64,000 nucleotides of DNA from Argyresthia goedartella (Eukaryota; Arthropoda; Insecta; Lepidoptera; Argyresthiidae). The notes beneath the pieces were generated by a model, which was not told the origin of the DNA, did not search any database, and worked only from the letters and a program-made list of their open reading frames with translations. How positions within the stretch are numbered: the stretch's first letter is position 1; each line of letters starts with the position of its first letter. The stretch spans positions 15,867,579-15,931,578 of the forward strand of contig OX463816.1 in NCBI GenBank assembly GCA_949825045.1, in the 5' to 3' direction. Shown here one piece after another: positions 18,169 through 29,223 of the stretch. A program made the translations under genes and the position numbers.

Positions 18169-20818
18169 ATGGATATCCATAACGATAGATTCCTGTCGTG
18201 TGCTTCTAGCGATGAATTTATTAGTGCGGAAAGCGATATTTCCACTGTGGAAGAACCGCTTTCCGTCAAACTTAAGACTGTCTTTGGTGGGTCAGGGAAA
18301 AATCTGAACATAGTGCACATTAATGCTCAAAGTATTCATACTAGCTACCCCGATCTCATCGAGGCTTTTTCTGAGCAACGTGTGGACGGCATCCTTGACT
18401 CTGAGTCGTTCCTTAAGCCTTCACTCCCTTCATCCATGTACTCTCTTCCAGGCTTTAGGCTATATAGGAACGACAGAACCGGAAAGGCAGACGGAGGTGT
18501 CGCTGTTTACCTACGTGCGGAAATTGCTTGTAAGGTGATCAATGTATCCCCTAGCCAGTACTCCGAGTCTGCTGAATACCTCTTCCTTGAAATTTTTCTT
18601 TATCACAATAAGATGCTGCTTGGTGTCCTCTATTCTATAGCCCCTCTCTTCGTGTTGACTACTTCGACACCTTTGAATCCCTTCTTTATGATTTGACCCC
18701 AATTTACGACGACACTCTCATTCTTGGGGATTTCAACAGCTGTCTCCTCAAAAAGAATTCCCGCTCTGCCAAACTCAGGTTCATAGTTGATTCATTCAAT
18801 CTCCACAACTTGCCACTTGAGGCCACTCATTTCCAGCCGCATTGTTCTCCCTCTCTTCTAGACATCATAATAGTCTCCAACTTGGATAAGGTTGCCTCTC
18901 ACGGACAACTTAACTCTCCTTTCTCCTTTCACGATCTCATCTACCTCTCCTATAAGATTAGGTGTCCGAAGAGCAGAACGAAATTCATAGATATTCGAAG
19001 CTTCAAAGGCATAGATGTGGAGTCCTTTAGGTCTGATGTCTCACTGGTCGATTGGTCCCCTGTCATCTTGAGCGAGAACGTTAACGACAAAATCCATAAC
19101 TTTAATGAAATTGTCTTGGGACTTTACGAAAAACATGCTCCCATTAAGAAAGTCAGGGTAAAACACCTGCCGGCGTTCTGGCATAACGATGCTATCAAGC
19201 GCCTAATGGCCAAGAAAAATCGCGCTAAGTGTAACTACAAAAAGGATCCGACAGATGACAACTTTTTCTCCTACAAATGCCTTCGCAATCGATGCAATCG
19301 TCTCTGTCGAGACGCCAAGCGCCGCCACATCTTCGAGTGTATCGAAAGGTACACCCCAGCTCAGGTGTTGAAATTCCTCAGGACACTTGGTATTGGCAAA
19401 TCCCAGGACATGCATTCGGTTGATGTTGATCTGAACGCTCTCAATCAATTCCTCTCTGCTCCACCAGTTGTAATGGACCCTTCTATCAAGGAAGCCACTC
19501 TTCAGAGTCTGCGCTCTAGGTCATTACCCAACACCATTCCTTTTTACCTGAGCAATATTGGAAGCGACACGGTTAAGAAAGCATTTCTAGCAATTAGCTC
19601 CAAAGCTGTAGGAGATGATAATATCTGCCAACGAATGATTCTAACTATCCTTGATGATCTGCTTCCAGCCATAACACATATTTTAAATTTCTCCATTTCA
19701 AATTGTTCTTTCCCTACTGCTTGGAAACAAGCATTAGTTATCTCTCTCCCTAAAACATCCCATCCCACCTTCTTTAAAGAGTATCGCCCCATTTCTATCC
19801 TGCCGATCCTTTCTAAATTCCTCGAATCCATTGTCGATACTCAGCTCTCCCATTATCTATCCTCTAAAAATCTACTTAATCCTTTTCAGTCTGGCTTTAG
19901 AACGGGTCATAGTACTGTTACGGCTTTATTAAAAGTGACCGATGATATTCAGGTCGCCATGGATCAAAGGCAGCTCTCGGTGCTGGCTCTGCTGGACTCC
20001 AGCAGTGCTTTTAACTGTGTTGACTCCGACATTCTCGTTGAACCTCTCAAATCTCTTAACGTCTCCTCCCTCTCTGCCAGCTGGTTTGACTTTTACCTAA
20101 AAAACCGAAAACAGCGTATCAAGTCGGAGGAGGCTTGTACGGAGTGGTGTGACCTCTCCTCCGGTGTCCCCCAAGGTGGCATTCTCTCTCCTCTTCTGTT
20201 CTCAATATTTATCAATTCCATATCCGATGTCCTTTCTTCTTCCTATCATCTCTACGCGGATGACCTTCAGATCTATCGTCACTTCTCTCCTGATGATGTA
20301 AATTCCGCTGTGGAGGCGTTAAACGCTGACTTGGCTGGTATTAGTGGATGGGCATCGTCATTTGGGTTGCTGTTTAATCCGAATAAGTCCCAGGCTATGA
20401 TTATAGGTACCAGACACTCTTTAAACACGTTACAGCAAATGTCTGTCCCTTCTTTAACTTATAACGGTACTGTTATCATGTATAGCGATAAAGCTAAAAA
20501 CCTGGGTGTCTTCTTTGATAATCAATTGTCCTGGTCAATGCATGTTAATGAGGTCAGCAGGCGAGTTTACGCAACTTTTCATTCCCTCAGGAGACTTCAG
20601 AACTTTCTTCCTCGCCAGACTAAAATAACTCTCGCTCAGTCCCTTCTTCTTCCCCTCATTGATTATGCTGATGTTTGCTGGGTTAGCGCAAATGAAGAAC
20701 AACTGAACAAACTCGAACGACTTCAAAATCTCGGGATTCGGTTCATCTTCGGACTGCGCAAGTATGACCACGTATCTCAGCATCGCAGTATAATCTTTTG
20801 TGGAACCCTCGTTCCTAC
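18169..20818 (+). pseudogene. L1 ORF2 (endonuclease and reverse transcriptase), frameshifted
   Basis: Frame 18169-18696 holds the endonuclease N-terminal half (NIVHINAQSI, SMYSLPGFRLYRNDRTGKADGG cut short). A frameshift near 18640-18700 moves to frame 18693-20915, which starts within the endonuclease at LILGDFNSCLL and runs on to RT. RT motifs are LLDSSSAFNCVD (motif A, catalytic Asp kept), SSGVPQGGILSPLLF (motif B) and YHLYADDLQIY (motif C). The C-terminal thumb-like region reaches QNLGIRFIFGLRKYDH. After 20788 a 58-bp deletion changes the frame and the last ~35 residues are not LINE protein. No RNase H domain is seen. The RT core itself appears intact. Confidence 0.8.
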
Positions 20819-21580
20819 ATTACCTCGTAATTACAATTACAATGGTACTTATGATAACTTCGTTATCACTTGTTCCTTTTTATGTGTTTTTACTTGCGAA
20901 AATATTAACAAATAGTTACCTCTTACAAATGTATGTTGTCTTGGTACTTTTACACCTAGATACATGCTAGAAAATGATGGTCTTTGTAGAGATTTTACTT
21001 TAATCATATGAAATTATCAAATCGATAAATTGAAAAGTTATATAGCAACTCAAAGAAAACTTAAGATTTTGTTTGACTTGAATATGTTTGTTATTCTTAA
21101 ATACATATTGTGTTGATAAAAATTATCATTAGTTCCATCATGGTACAATTCATGGTACTAGTGTCAACGAAGCGGTAAAATTAGATTAGGTTAAATTAGG
21201 TTAGGTACGAATATATAAAGTAAGGTTTGAAAAAAAAAGTAAGGTTTAATTAGGTTAGGTTTGAAAAGTGAGGTTTCAAAAAGTAAAATAAATTTTAGGG
21301 TCAAACGTTTTATGAATCTGATCAACTCATGGTAGATTTTAAAATACCATCAGCCAGACAATATTAATTGAAACGGGTTGCCTATGTTATTATTTAATTA
21401 AGTAAAAAAAAAAATGAACCTATTGTGGGATGCGTCCTGCGTGTGCGCGTACGCACCATCCCACATCAGCTCAACTATGGTAACCCTGGGTGCTGCTGGA
21501 GTCGGCAGCGCGGAAGAAATTTATTAAATACCCATAGCTAATGGGAAGTTATCTGTTTGTTCTTTTGGCTGCGAGACCAC
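20819..21580. other. Non-coding stretch with degenerate TTAGG repeats
   Basis: AT-rich. From about 21180 to 21265 it carries irregular copies of TTAGGTT (for example TTAAATTAGGTTAGGTACG), the insect telomere unit, but too few and too degenerate for a telomere. A short GC-rich patch at 21430-21530 leads into the LINE tail downstream. Confidence 0.45.
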
Positions 21581-21584
21581 AGGG

Positions 21585-22235
21585 GTGTGGGGTTCGCAGG
21601 GCAGGGCCTTCGTCATAGACATTGGGCGTCGTTTGGGGGACCGAGGATTTGACCACCGCTCCGGATCGATCCTGTCACAGAGGATCTCGCTAGCTGTGCA
21701 GCGCGGTAATGCTGCCAGTGTAATGGGCACGTTTGGAGCGGGAGTTTCTTGGGGTGGTTTATTTTTCAGAAAAACTGCTGCTGCGCCGCCGCCGTGACAT
21801 GTAAATTGAAGAAAAGAAGCGGTACTAGCACATGGTCGCAGCCATTTTGCCGGTTGCATCATCCGTCTGAAATAAAAACTCTGCATCAAGAACATCGATC
21901 AGCGGCCACGAGGCGTCATCGGACAAGTAATCCTGCAAGACGAGCGTACAGGCGAAGTCTGGAAACCCCCAGAAGCAGCGACACGAAGACATCACCACGT
22001 GCGTCCCACGTGTGTCCCCCATCATTCGAAGCCCATCCAGCCGAGGATCATCGAGCAGCATCGAGCAGCCGAAGCCCAGCGGCACCACAAGGAGTGGTAT
22101 TTTATGAAGCCAGGAGGAGCATCCAGCGTTATCCCTGGACACGAGACCCGTCGGAGCCGAGGAGCCCCCCTGCTGTTAGACCGAAGGAGCGCCAGAGACG
22201 AGAGACATCTAATAAAATCTAAGTATCTACCGATC
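21585..22235 (+). pseudogene. C-terminal end and 3' UTR of a LINE
   Basis: The frame from 21585 ends (before a TGA near 21797) with DIGRRLGDRGFDHRSGS and SQRISLAVQRGNAASVMGTF. This matches my recollection of the C-terminus of a LINE group in insects in which an AIQRGNAASVLGT-type motif closes the protein. Downstream ~430 bp look like 3' UTR, with AATAAAATC near 22213. No RT motifs are present, so it is a strong 5' truncation. The family call rests on memory of this motif. Confidence 0.45.
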
Positions 22236-22329
22236 ACGTTAGTTTACACAAAATGCCCCTCTTACCTACCTACCTAAATCTATTTAAACATCCCCATTAA
22301 CACCCCTCATTTTTCAAAATGCCCTAGGA

Positions 22330-23080
22330 CGTAGTAACAACCGTAGAGATTCCCGAGAGCAAAACGTTAGCAGCACTTAACAAAGGGCGAGGGACACAAA
22401 AAGGGAAACTGACCCTTTTTTCCAAATTTTTGGCATCCATTATACCTGAAAATGTAACTGCCGAACAAATTATCGATCTTCTAAAGGGCTGTGCCTTGGA
22501 AGTTATTGGGGCGCTAGAATATTCTGAGGAAGGATATATTATAGCTTGGCAATTACTTTGCGAACGCTACAACAACCCAAAGGTCTTGGTATACAATCAC
22601 TTGCGATCTCTTTTTGGTATCGATAGTGTCCCCTCAAATCCGTCATCACTAAGGGGCCTGAGCGATAACATATAAAAGCACCTTAGAATACTAAGAAGCT
22701 TAAATATAGCAACCGAAAACTGGGATTTATTGACCATTTTCTTTCTATCTAGTAAGTTAGAGAAATCCCTACAAATAAAATGGGAAGAAAAAACCAACTC
22801 ACGTGAACTTCCTTCATTACAGGGTTTCAAAATATTTTCGAGGTCCCGAGCGTACCTATTGGAGACGATGAACAAAAACGAAGCTGTAGAATATACAAAC
22901 CGGAACAGCACAATAGAAAAGGCGATGGTAACCACGTCCCGCAACCATCCGGAAAGCAACAAGGTAACAAAGGCACCTATACATTCTGCTGCTCAACATA
23001 ATCACTGCCCTTTTTGTAAGGACGTCCATTACCTAAATCAGTGTACACAGAAAACACGCGTCCGAGTACGCTATACAGCC
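22330..23080 (+). pseudogene. BEL-C Gag (DUF1759 and zinc knuckle)
   Basis: The first frame, about 22420-22674, reads GCALEVIGALEYSEEGYIIAW then YNNPKVLVYNHLRSLFGI, the DUF1759 core. After a TAA at 22673 the sense continues (HLRILRSLNIATENWDLL) and then in frame 22730-23206 (LEKSLQIKWEEKTNSRELPS, CPFCKDVHYLNQC zinc knuckle near 23010-23045). Frame changes after the knuckle. It corresponds to BEL-A and BEL-B Gag but belongs to a different, more diverged subfamily. Confidence 0.7.
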
Positions 23081-23159
23081 CACACCAACATTCTTCATCC
23101 GAAAATCAATCAATTAACCTACATACAAATCATACAATCAAATCAAATGACAATGCTTG

Positions 23160-23400
23160 TTTACAGCCTATGCAAAATAAGCATGTCTTCTTATCTACGG
23201 CTGTAGCAAACATTACCGATAACGAAAACAGATTACAAAGCATGAGAATCCTACTGGAATCCGGTTCGCAATCATGTTATATAACAGAAAGGGCACACAA
23301 AAAACTAAATCTACCTATACATAGCACAGATACCGATGATATGGGTATATATCCTACAGCAGCCGACGCAACGATCATTCTACTACGATGACTGGATCTA
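23160..23400 (+). pseudogene. BEL-C protease N-terminal part (DUF1758)
   Basis: Frame 23041-23391 contains FLSTAVANI, then MRILLESGSQSCYITERAHK, the DUF1758 active-site region (usual LLDSGSQ; here the catalytic Asp is Glu). It stops at 23389. The C-terminal half and the following RT are missing. Confidence 0.65.
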
Positions 23401-23619
23401 TAGAGACGTGATGAAGCCGCGGTCATCGAGACAGCGACGCAAGTGACATCCATCCTGCGTACAGCCTGTTTCAACCTACGGAAATGGAAGTCAAACTCCG
23501 AAAATATACTAACAAAGGTAAGCAACGACACCGACTCAACACCTCCGTCCGAGAGCGGATAAAACACACACAAACTATTAGGTGTTACATGGTGCAGCCG
23601 CACGGATTTCTTACAATTA

Positions 23620-23812
23620 GAACAACCAATGCCAGATCTACTTACAAAGAGAAAGGTCTTATCTATAGTTTATGCGATCTATGATCCAACGGGCTTAATT
23701 AGTCCCGTTCTAGTAATAGCAAAATGTTTAATTAAAAAACTATGGCAAGATAAAAACACACTGGACGAGGCCTTATAACCCGCCCTAACAAAAGAATGGA
23801 GTATTTATTAAA
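23620..23812 (+). pseudogene. BEL-C peptidase-A17/RNase H leading segment
   Basis: Plus-strand sense TKRKVLSIVYAIYDPTGLIS then VLVIAKCLIKKLWQDKNTLDEAL is the conserved start of the BEL/Pao A17 region that follows RT. It is cut at about 23812 by a LINE insertion and resumes at 25865. Confidence 0.7.
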
Positions 23813-25857
23813 GGAGCCTATTTTGCTTGAACTCCCTATCCATCCTCCACAGCCTCCAGAACCGGCGTTATGTCTTGGACATGCAGTTCCTCCACAGCGT
23901 CTATCACGGCGATGTCGACTGCCCCGAGCTGGTTAACGAGCTGCTAAGACTTAGGGAACCTACTACTCGAACCTGACACTCTACACTCCTCCATGAACCC
24001 TTCGCCACACTACTACTAACTACGCAACCAATTCTCCTAGCCGCCGCCGCCCACCCAAGTAGCACAAAGCTGCATTATATAATTCCACATAAGGTCCACA
24101 TCGGTTGTTTAAGCACTTTTAACGACTTATTAGTGTTCACTCTGACTGCAATAGCTGCATAGGAATTATCGAAACCCAATATAATGCAATATTCGGTACT
24201 GCGATTCTATTAAGCGCTACACAGACGCCACAATTCACTGTTATTCAGCGTTTAGTAGAGTTGTACCATATCAGCTGCAACAACACATTTTGTGGACACA
24301 AATAGTGCAGTTTTCTGAATAATGGTTCACAGGTGTACCTTTAAAACACTTCTATTTTAAGAGAGAACATACGAACCTCTATAAAGAAAACAGACACGAT
24401 GTGAAGTCTATTAACAAAGATATAATGCTCTATGCTGCTTAAACGTGGAATTTTACATCATTATTCACTGATAGAGTATACACGTATATCAGCATTAATA
24501 TAGGCCAATATTGTACCAAGTGTGACCTTTTATGCAGTTACACAGCAGTGCCCTGCTAAAAATCTATACATTGTGACCGTCAATTCAGACCTGGGCTGAA
24601 TAATAGAATTTAATTCGGCATTAAGACTGCTGGTTGAGTTATAATTTACCATTATAAGCCGTGCGTGGACATTTATAAAGCATTTAGCATTAAATTTAAG
24701 TTAACACTGACCACTCGTTTATCCGCCATTTTAAAGTACGTAACGCGTATTATTGTAAACATTTAGCTTATAGTATTTAGTTTATATTAGAAAATATCAG
24801 CTTGCACTGAACTATATCAAAAATAAATAAATATTTAAACAGCGCTTACATGTAAAAGTAAATTGCAAATAGCCTATTTTATTTTGAACTTTTTTCACGT
24901 ATTTGTGGATATTATGAGAGCGCCTGAAAATTTTGACCTAAATATGTATGGTATTTCACAATAAAGTTACATTCCCGATACAATTTCACACATAATTGAA
25001 ATAAATCAAAGTTTTACTTAACATTAACTTTATTATTTATTCACAAAAAAGCAACCAAAACATCTTCATTTACACGCACAATATTACTTATTGCACTTCA
25101 ACACTCTTGTACGGAGTAAAAATAAAAATACGTTTCTGCATACCACAATTTCACTGATAATTTACTTTAAGCTTCGATAAAGCATTTAAGATGACCACAC
25201 TTATTCCAATTTTGCGAATGAGTAGAAGAATGGCTGCATATTAACTAGAATGACTACCACGTGCCTTGTTATTCAGGCAATGTTCAGCACTTGGAGTAGC
25301 TGTTGCCTTTATTAATGATAACATTATGCTATTAAAATTCAGTTGTACAGCAATGTGCCACGTAATTTGTGCCCAAATTAGATAACTCTAATTTGGGCAT
25401 TATATGCGCATATAATGCTGATATACAGCCATTTTTAGCAGCTAATGTGTCCAAGGTGTACTGTAAAAATGCTGTTACACAGAACTTTTGTGCTACTTGG
25501 GCAAGAACCTACGACACTCACTTCGCAGACCTGGACATATTCCATCTCTCACGCGGCCAGTTCAGGGTGCAATTATTGCTCCAACTCAAGGAAACTTGTA
25601 AAGACAAATGATGCTGCCGAGATTTCACTCTCATCATACACACACACAAACAAATCCCTAAACAGATTCCCATCCCCATATAAATTATGTACCCGGTACT
25701 TATAAATTACCCCCCTTTTTTTCTTTGTATTAAGTTTACTACCATACGTTTGGCCTTAAAAATAAAAGCCTTTAATGGGCCTATGTCTAGTTTAAGTTCT
25801 CTGTTAATATTATTTTGATCTGTGTCGTAGGCTTTGTTACATAAATAAATAAATCTA
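23813..25857 (+). mobile_element. 5'-truncated LINE inside BEL-C, itself interrupted
   Basis: Two plus-strand pieces of a LINE C-terminus: 23813-24053 (SLQNRRYVLDMQFLHSVYHG, DCPELVNELLRLREPTTRT) and 25502-25857 (RTYDTHFADLDIFHLSRGQF, stop near 25609, then a 3' UTR ending in AAATAAATAAAT). They join across the 1.45-kb element N1. The LINE splits BEL-C. Confidence 0.65.
24054..25501. mobile_element. Candidate non-autonomous DNA element N1
   Basis: A 1448-bp AT-rich, ORF-free block with 15-bp perfect terminal inverted repeats (CCCAAGTAGCACAAA at 24054-24068; complement at 25487-25501). The interior is rich in short palindromic motifs such as TATAATGC and GCTGTATA, and has a perfect 12-bp-arm hairpin at 25371-25398. 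It interrupts a LINE. A relic with similar right end (TTTGTGCTGGTTGGG) is at 52943-52957. No clear target duplication was found. Confidence 0.6.
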
Positions 25858-25864
25858 TACCTAG

Positions 25865-26560
25865 ACACGCGCTCATAAACAATTACGTAAGACTAGAACT
25901 GCACGGTTTTGCAGATAGTTCAAAAAGTTGTTACGGAATTACAATTTATTATCGATCCATCGATTAATGTAGGTAACATACAGGTGCATTTTTTATGCAC
26001 AAAATCTAAAATTGCAAGTTAGGAAACAATACCCCGTTTAGAATTACGAGCGGCGGTATTGTTATCACAAATAATCGAATCACAAACAAAAAATCTAAAT
26101 AAACAACTCAGTAAAACATACCTATGGCCTGCCTCGCAGGTGGTACTAGCGTGGATAAAAACACCGCCACCTAAACTAAGACAGAGTAACTCTGTAACAG
26201 AGTTACTGAAATTCAGAGACTAACTCTCATCGAAAGACTGGCATTGGGTGTGTTCGGCTGATAACCCAGCTGACATTATATCGAGAGGAATTCAACTTCA
26301 TAAATTAATTGAAAGCAAGCTGTGGTGGTCAGGTCCGGCCTGGCTATCCCGCCAAACGTCGGAGTGGCCTTCGCACAATCGAACTACATATTACACAACG
26401 CCAACAAACTACAGACACAGAACCAACTATATGTTTCGTAAATAACGAAAATCATCTAATAGATAAAAAAAAACATAAATATTCAAGGGACAAAAAGCTT
26501 TCGCAAGTGTTTGCCTATACTCTGCGATTGATTAACAATCTAAGAAACCCAAAATTTATT
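25865..26560 (+). pseudogene. BEL-C RNase H and integrase N-terminal segment
   Basis: Plus-strand sense resumes with IPRHALINNYVRLELHGFAD, then after stops LWPASQVVLAWIKTPP and DWHWVCSADNPADIISRGIQ, LWWSGPAWLSRQ, which is the end of the BEL/Pao RNase H region. Further on KHKYSRDKKLSQVFAYTLRL matches the helical lead-in to integrase. The integrase core is absent because a minus-strand LINE starts at about 26600. Several stops and shifts. Confidence 0.65.
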
Positions 26561-26615
26561 TATTTAATTTATTGGGTTGACTTCCGATCTGCCTTCGTCG
26601 TGAAATGCACATTAT

Positions 26616-26955
26616 CTACTGCCTGTTCAATATTTTGAGAAATAATGGAATATCGCAACCGTCAGAGAGGCAGAGACCGTCTACTACCCGATGCCCACTT
26701 AGATAGTAAAGGAATAGTTTCTGTACCCTTTCTAGCTGGTCGATATAAGAACTATAGTGAGGATTCCAAATTACTGAATAATACTCCAAGAAGCTACGCA
26801 CCCAGGCATAACAGGCAATTTTGAGAGCAGTCACACTCGTGAAGTCACGGTAGTTTCGCCACATAATACCCAACACAGAAAGCCCCTTTTTAACTATTTT
26901 ATCTACACACGTATCATAAACCCTCTTTACTGCGTACAAAAACCGCACGTTACGA
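26616..26955 (-). pseudogene. M2 RT C-terminal fragment
   Basis: Minus-strand frame reading KIVKKGLSVLGIMWRNYRDF, TALKIACYAWVRSFLEYYSV and SSYIDQLERVQKLFLYYL, the typical helical region after the palm in CR1/Jockey RTs. The first ~17 residues (MRFLYAVKRVYDTC) come from the inserted block, not from the LINE. It ends abruptly near 26616 against BEL-C. Confidence 0.7.
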
Positions 26956-27344
26956 TCAGCATAATGTTAAACTACTTGGTAAAAACTCATTTCTTATCTG
27001 AAAAATTACACACTATGACCATAATGTGTAATTTTTCTACATATTATGACATTCAAATTTCGAATGCCGACGCCCGCCTGCGTGCCGCCCCTACTTTGTT
27101 TGTGAAGTTGGTACTACTGTACAAGCTAAACAAGTGCAAAGGAATTATCAATGCCACCATGACGGTCGAACATGCGGTTCCTGAATACATTAAAGAGAGC
27201 TTGTGATATGTGTGTAGATAAACTAGTGTATGTAACTGTACATAATTAGGCATTAAAACTCTCGAGTGATATTATTATGAAACTCACCTTCGGCTCTTTT
27301 CATAAACCCACTCTCGAGTATTAATGCCCTCCATTATGTAGCAG
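26956..27344. repeat. Insert in M2 with palindromic core
   Basis: This block interrupts M2. It holds an unassigned plus-strand frame (26964-27206, ending NATMTVEHAVPEYIKESL) and a dyad: GGCATTAAAACTCTCGAGTG at 27249-27268 against CACTCTCGAGTATTAATGCC at 27309-27328, with an inner TTATGAAA/TTTTCATAA pair. I do not recognise the protein. Confidence 0.45.
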
Positions 27345-27478
27345 TCACATAAACTACTATTATGGATGTGTGAACTGAACGTCAGAAGATTATCCACTAT
27401 TACACCTACATCTCGTGTTTCAGTCACTATTTCAAGGTTGTTACCACTTAGAGTATAATTTGAATGGAACTTTTTTTT

Positions 27479-28029
27479 AACCTCTCAAAAACCTAGTTTG
27501 ACCTTATGCCATGGTAGTAAAATTTAAAACCTTTAACGGAATAAAGCGGTTAATAAACGCCGCCGGCGGTATTCAAGAGGTTAAGGGTTGCGTACCCAAA
27601 GGATAAAACGGGACCATATTACTAAGACTCCGCCGCCCGTCTGTCTGTCAGTCCGTCTATCATCAGGCTACGTCTCATGAACCGTGATAGTTCGACAGTT
27701 GAAAATTTTAAAGATGATGTATTTCTGTTTCCGCTTTAACAACAATTACTAAAAAACAGAATTAAATAAATATTTAAGGGTGCTCCTATATATCTAACAT
27801 GATATTTTTTGCTCTTTTTTGCTCGATATTGATAACGGCAACAGGTGGACCCTTATTATATTCACAGAATATTTAGTTATATAAATTCTTTAAAAATTGA
27901 TAGTAAATTAATATAAAACAAATATTTAAAGGGGGTTCCCATACAACAAACGTAATTTTTTGCCGTTTTTATAGATAATGGTACGTAATCTTTCGTGCGA
28001 GAGTCCAACTCGCACTTGGCCGTTTTTTG
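27479..28029. repeat. MITE plus dispersed lepidopteran-type repeat (copy 1), inserted in M2
   Basis: 27479-27583 is a small element with TTAACCTCT/AGAGGTTAA arms, related to 35862-35973. From 27584 to 28029 runs a repeat starting GGGTTGCGTACCC and ending CGCACTTGGCCGTTTTTT, also present at 37541-37926. The block splits the M2 reading frame inside a run of T. Confidence 0.65.
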
Positions 28030-29135
28030 TAAGTGATATAGATTTGCACTTTTTAGTATTCAGCGGCAGTTTATTTTTATTGATCCATTCAAGGACTTGC
28101 GGGAGATCATCCTGTAAGAGGATCATATCACTGGTATGTCAAATAGGCCTATATGTCTTTAGACTGTCCACAAAAAAAAAAAATGTGAGTTTTAAATTAC
28201 TCCAGAGAGGTCATTAATGAAAACCAAAAATTGTTTTGGACCAAGATTGGAGCCTTGAGGGACACCTGAGGGGGCCACAAATAAAGAGGATTCGAAACCC
28301 GCCACAACTACTTATTGGCCTCTATTTGAAATATAATACTCAAACCACTTTAGCAACGTGCCATGTATACCCATACCATCAAGTTTATGTAGAAAAATCC
28401 TATGATCCACTTAATAATTTTATTTAGTGGATCCATTTTAAGCCATCCATATATTCAAGCAAAATGATAAAATGATGAAAATAAATTCAAGCAAGGAGCA
28501 ATTTGTTGATTTACATTTCAAAAATCCATGCTGGTTAATACTAGCCAGCATGGATTTTACCACAGTATCAAACAAATGTGAGAAGGTTGGGCTGACAACG
28601 GACTCAAACACTTTTTACATCATGCTAAGAAGCGATACAGGTCTACAGTCTTAAATATCAGTTTCATTCCTGCTTTTAGGAATAGTATAACATTGGCTAG
28701 ATTCCATTCATTCGGGAAAACGCCTGTTTCATTTGACTTCCTGAAAATCAGATAAAGTAGGAACACAAGACCTTTGTCACAATTGATTATTTTAACCGCA
28801 GGCAGACCATCCATTCCAGGACCCTGATTAATGTCCAAAATTTGTATAGCTTGTTCGACATCAAGAGGAGTTATTTCGAGGGTGGATTGGAGACAAATCA
28901 GTTTGAGTATCTGTAACTTCTTTGCATTCGTCAACAGCATAAGAAGATGCAAAATGTTTTGCAAATATCCTGAGGGGAGCAGAGTTTATCTCCATTGAGG
29001 TACATTATGCTAGGGATGGATCCGTCTGCTTTACGCTTATTTTTCAGAAATTACCAGAAAGCCTTTTATATTTTTGGAATATATGTATTTTCAATAGAAG
29101 TAATATAACTTTTGTAGTATTTTTATACATTTTTA
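28030..29135 (-). pseudogene. M2 RT N-terminal and palm fragment, catalytic box lost
   Basis: Minus-strand sense through several stops: KYYKSYITSIENTYI, MYLNGDKLCSPQDICKTF, TPLDVEQAIQILDINQGPGM, MLASINQHGFLK, FVAPSGVPQGSNLGP (motif B). It then reads FFFVDSLKTYRPI where a LINE should have YADD, and ends LEWINKNKLPLNTKKCKSIS. The FVDS in place of YADD shows the motif C aspartates are degraded. The 14-bp-arm hairpin at 28521-28558 lies in the coding region and may be a chance dyad. Confidence 0.7.
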
Positions 29136-29223
29136 TGACAGCACTCATGAGCTGCGGTATAATAAGAAATAATAGTCAAGTGGAATTTTATACTTTTTAT
29201 ACCTATTATACATAGACTTACCA

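Larger units (their letters stand above)
16790..20818 (+). mobile_element. LINE L1 (Jockey/CR1-type), nearly whole, 3' end lost
   Basis: Plus-strand non-LTR element: ORF1, a 590-bp spacer, then ORF2 with endonuclease and RT. Comparison with the second copy (52961-54720) shows a 58-bp deletion after 20788 (present as 54073-54130 there) and loss of homology after about 20818. The 3' UTR and tail are therefore missing and the ORF2 end is scrambled. Confidence 0.75.
22316..26560 (+). mobile_element. Decayed BEL/Pao element BEL-C with nested insertions
   Basis: Plus-strand BEL/Pao pieces in order: gag (22330-23080), protease (23160-23400), the peptidase-A17/RNase H start (23620-23810) and, after a 2-kb insertion, RNase H (25865-26400) and the start of the integrase N-terminal region (to about 26560). 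Most of RT is missing between 23400 and 23620. Many stops and frameshifts. No LTRs recognised. Confidence 0.7.
26610..29135 (-). mobile_element. LINE M2, RT region, interrupted twice
   Basis: Minus-strand Jockey/CR1-type RT pieces in the right order: 28030-29135 (N-terminal region to motif C), 27345-27478 (thumb), 26616-26955 (C-terminal part). Between them lie a repeat block at 27479-28029 and a ~390-bp block at 26956-27344. The pieces rejoin in coding order: KCKSISLT then KKFHSNYTLSG; LLTFSSHI then DKIVKKG. Confidence 0.65.

Noticed and set aside
21180..21265. TTAGG-like repeats suggesting a telomere or subtelomere
   Set aside because: Only a few irregular units mixed with other sequence; no long perfect array and no telomere-specific LINEs recognised.
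21749..22222. 157-residue plus-strand frame rich in Ser/Arg/Pro
   Set aside because: Lies in the probable 3' UTR of a LINE and has no recognisable domain; composition alone explains the open frame.
28521..28558. Regulatory hairpin with 14-bp arms
   Set aside because: It falls within decayed RT coding sequence, with no context to support a regulatory role.
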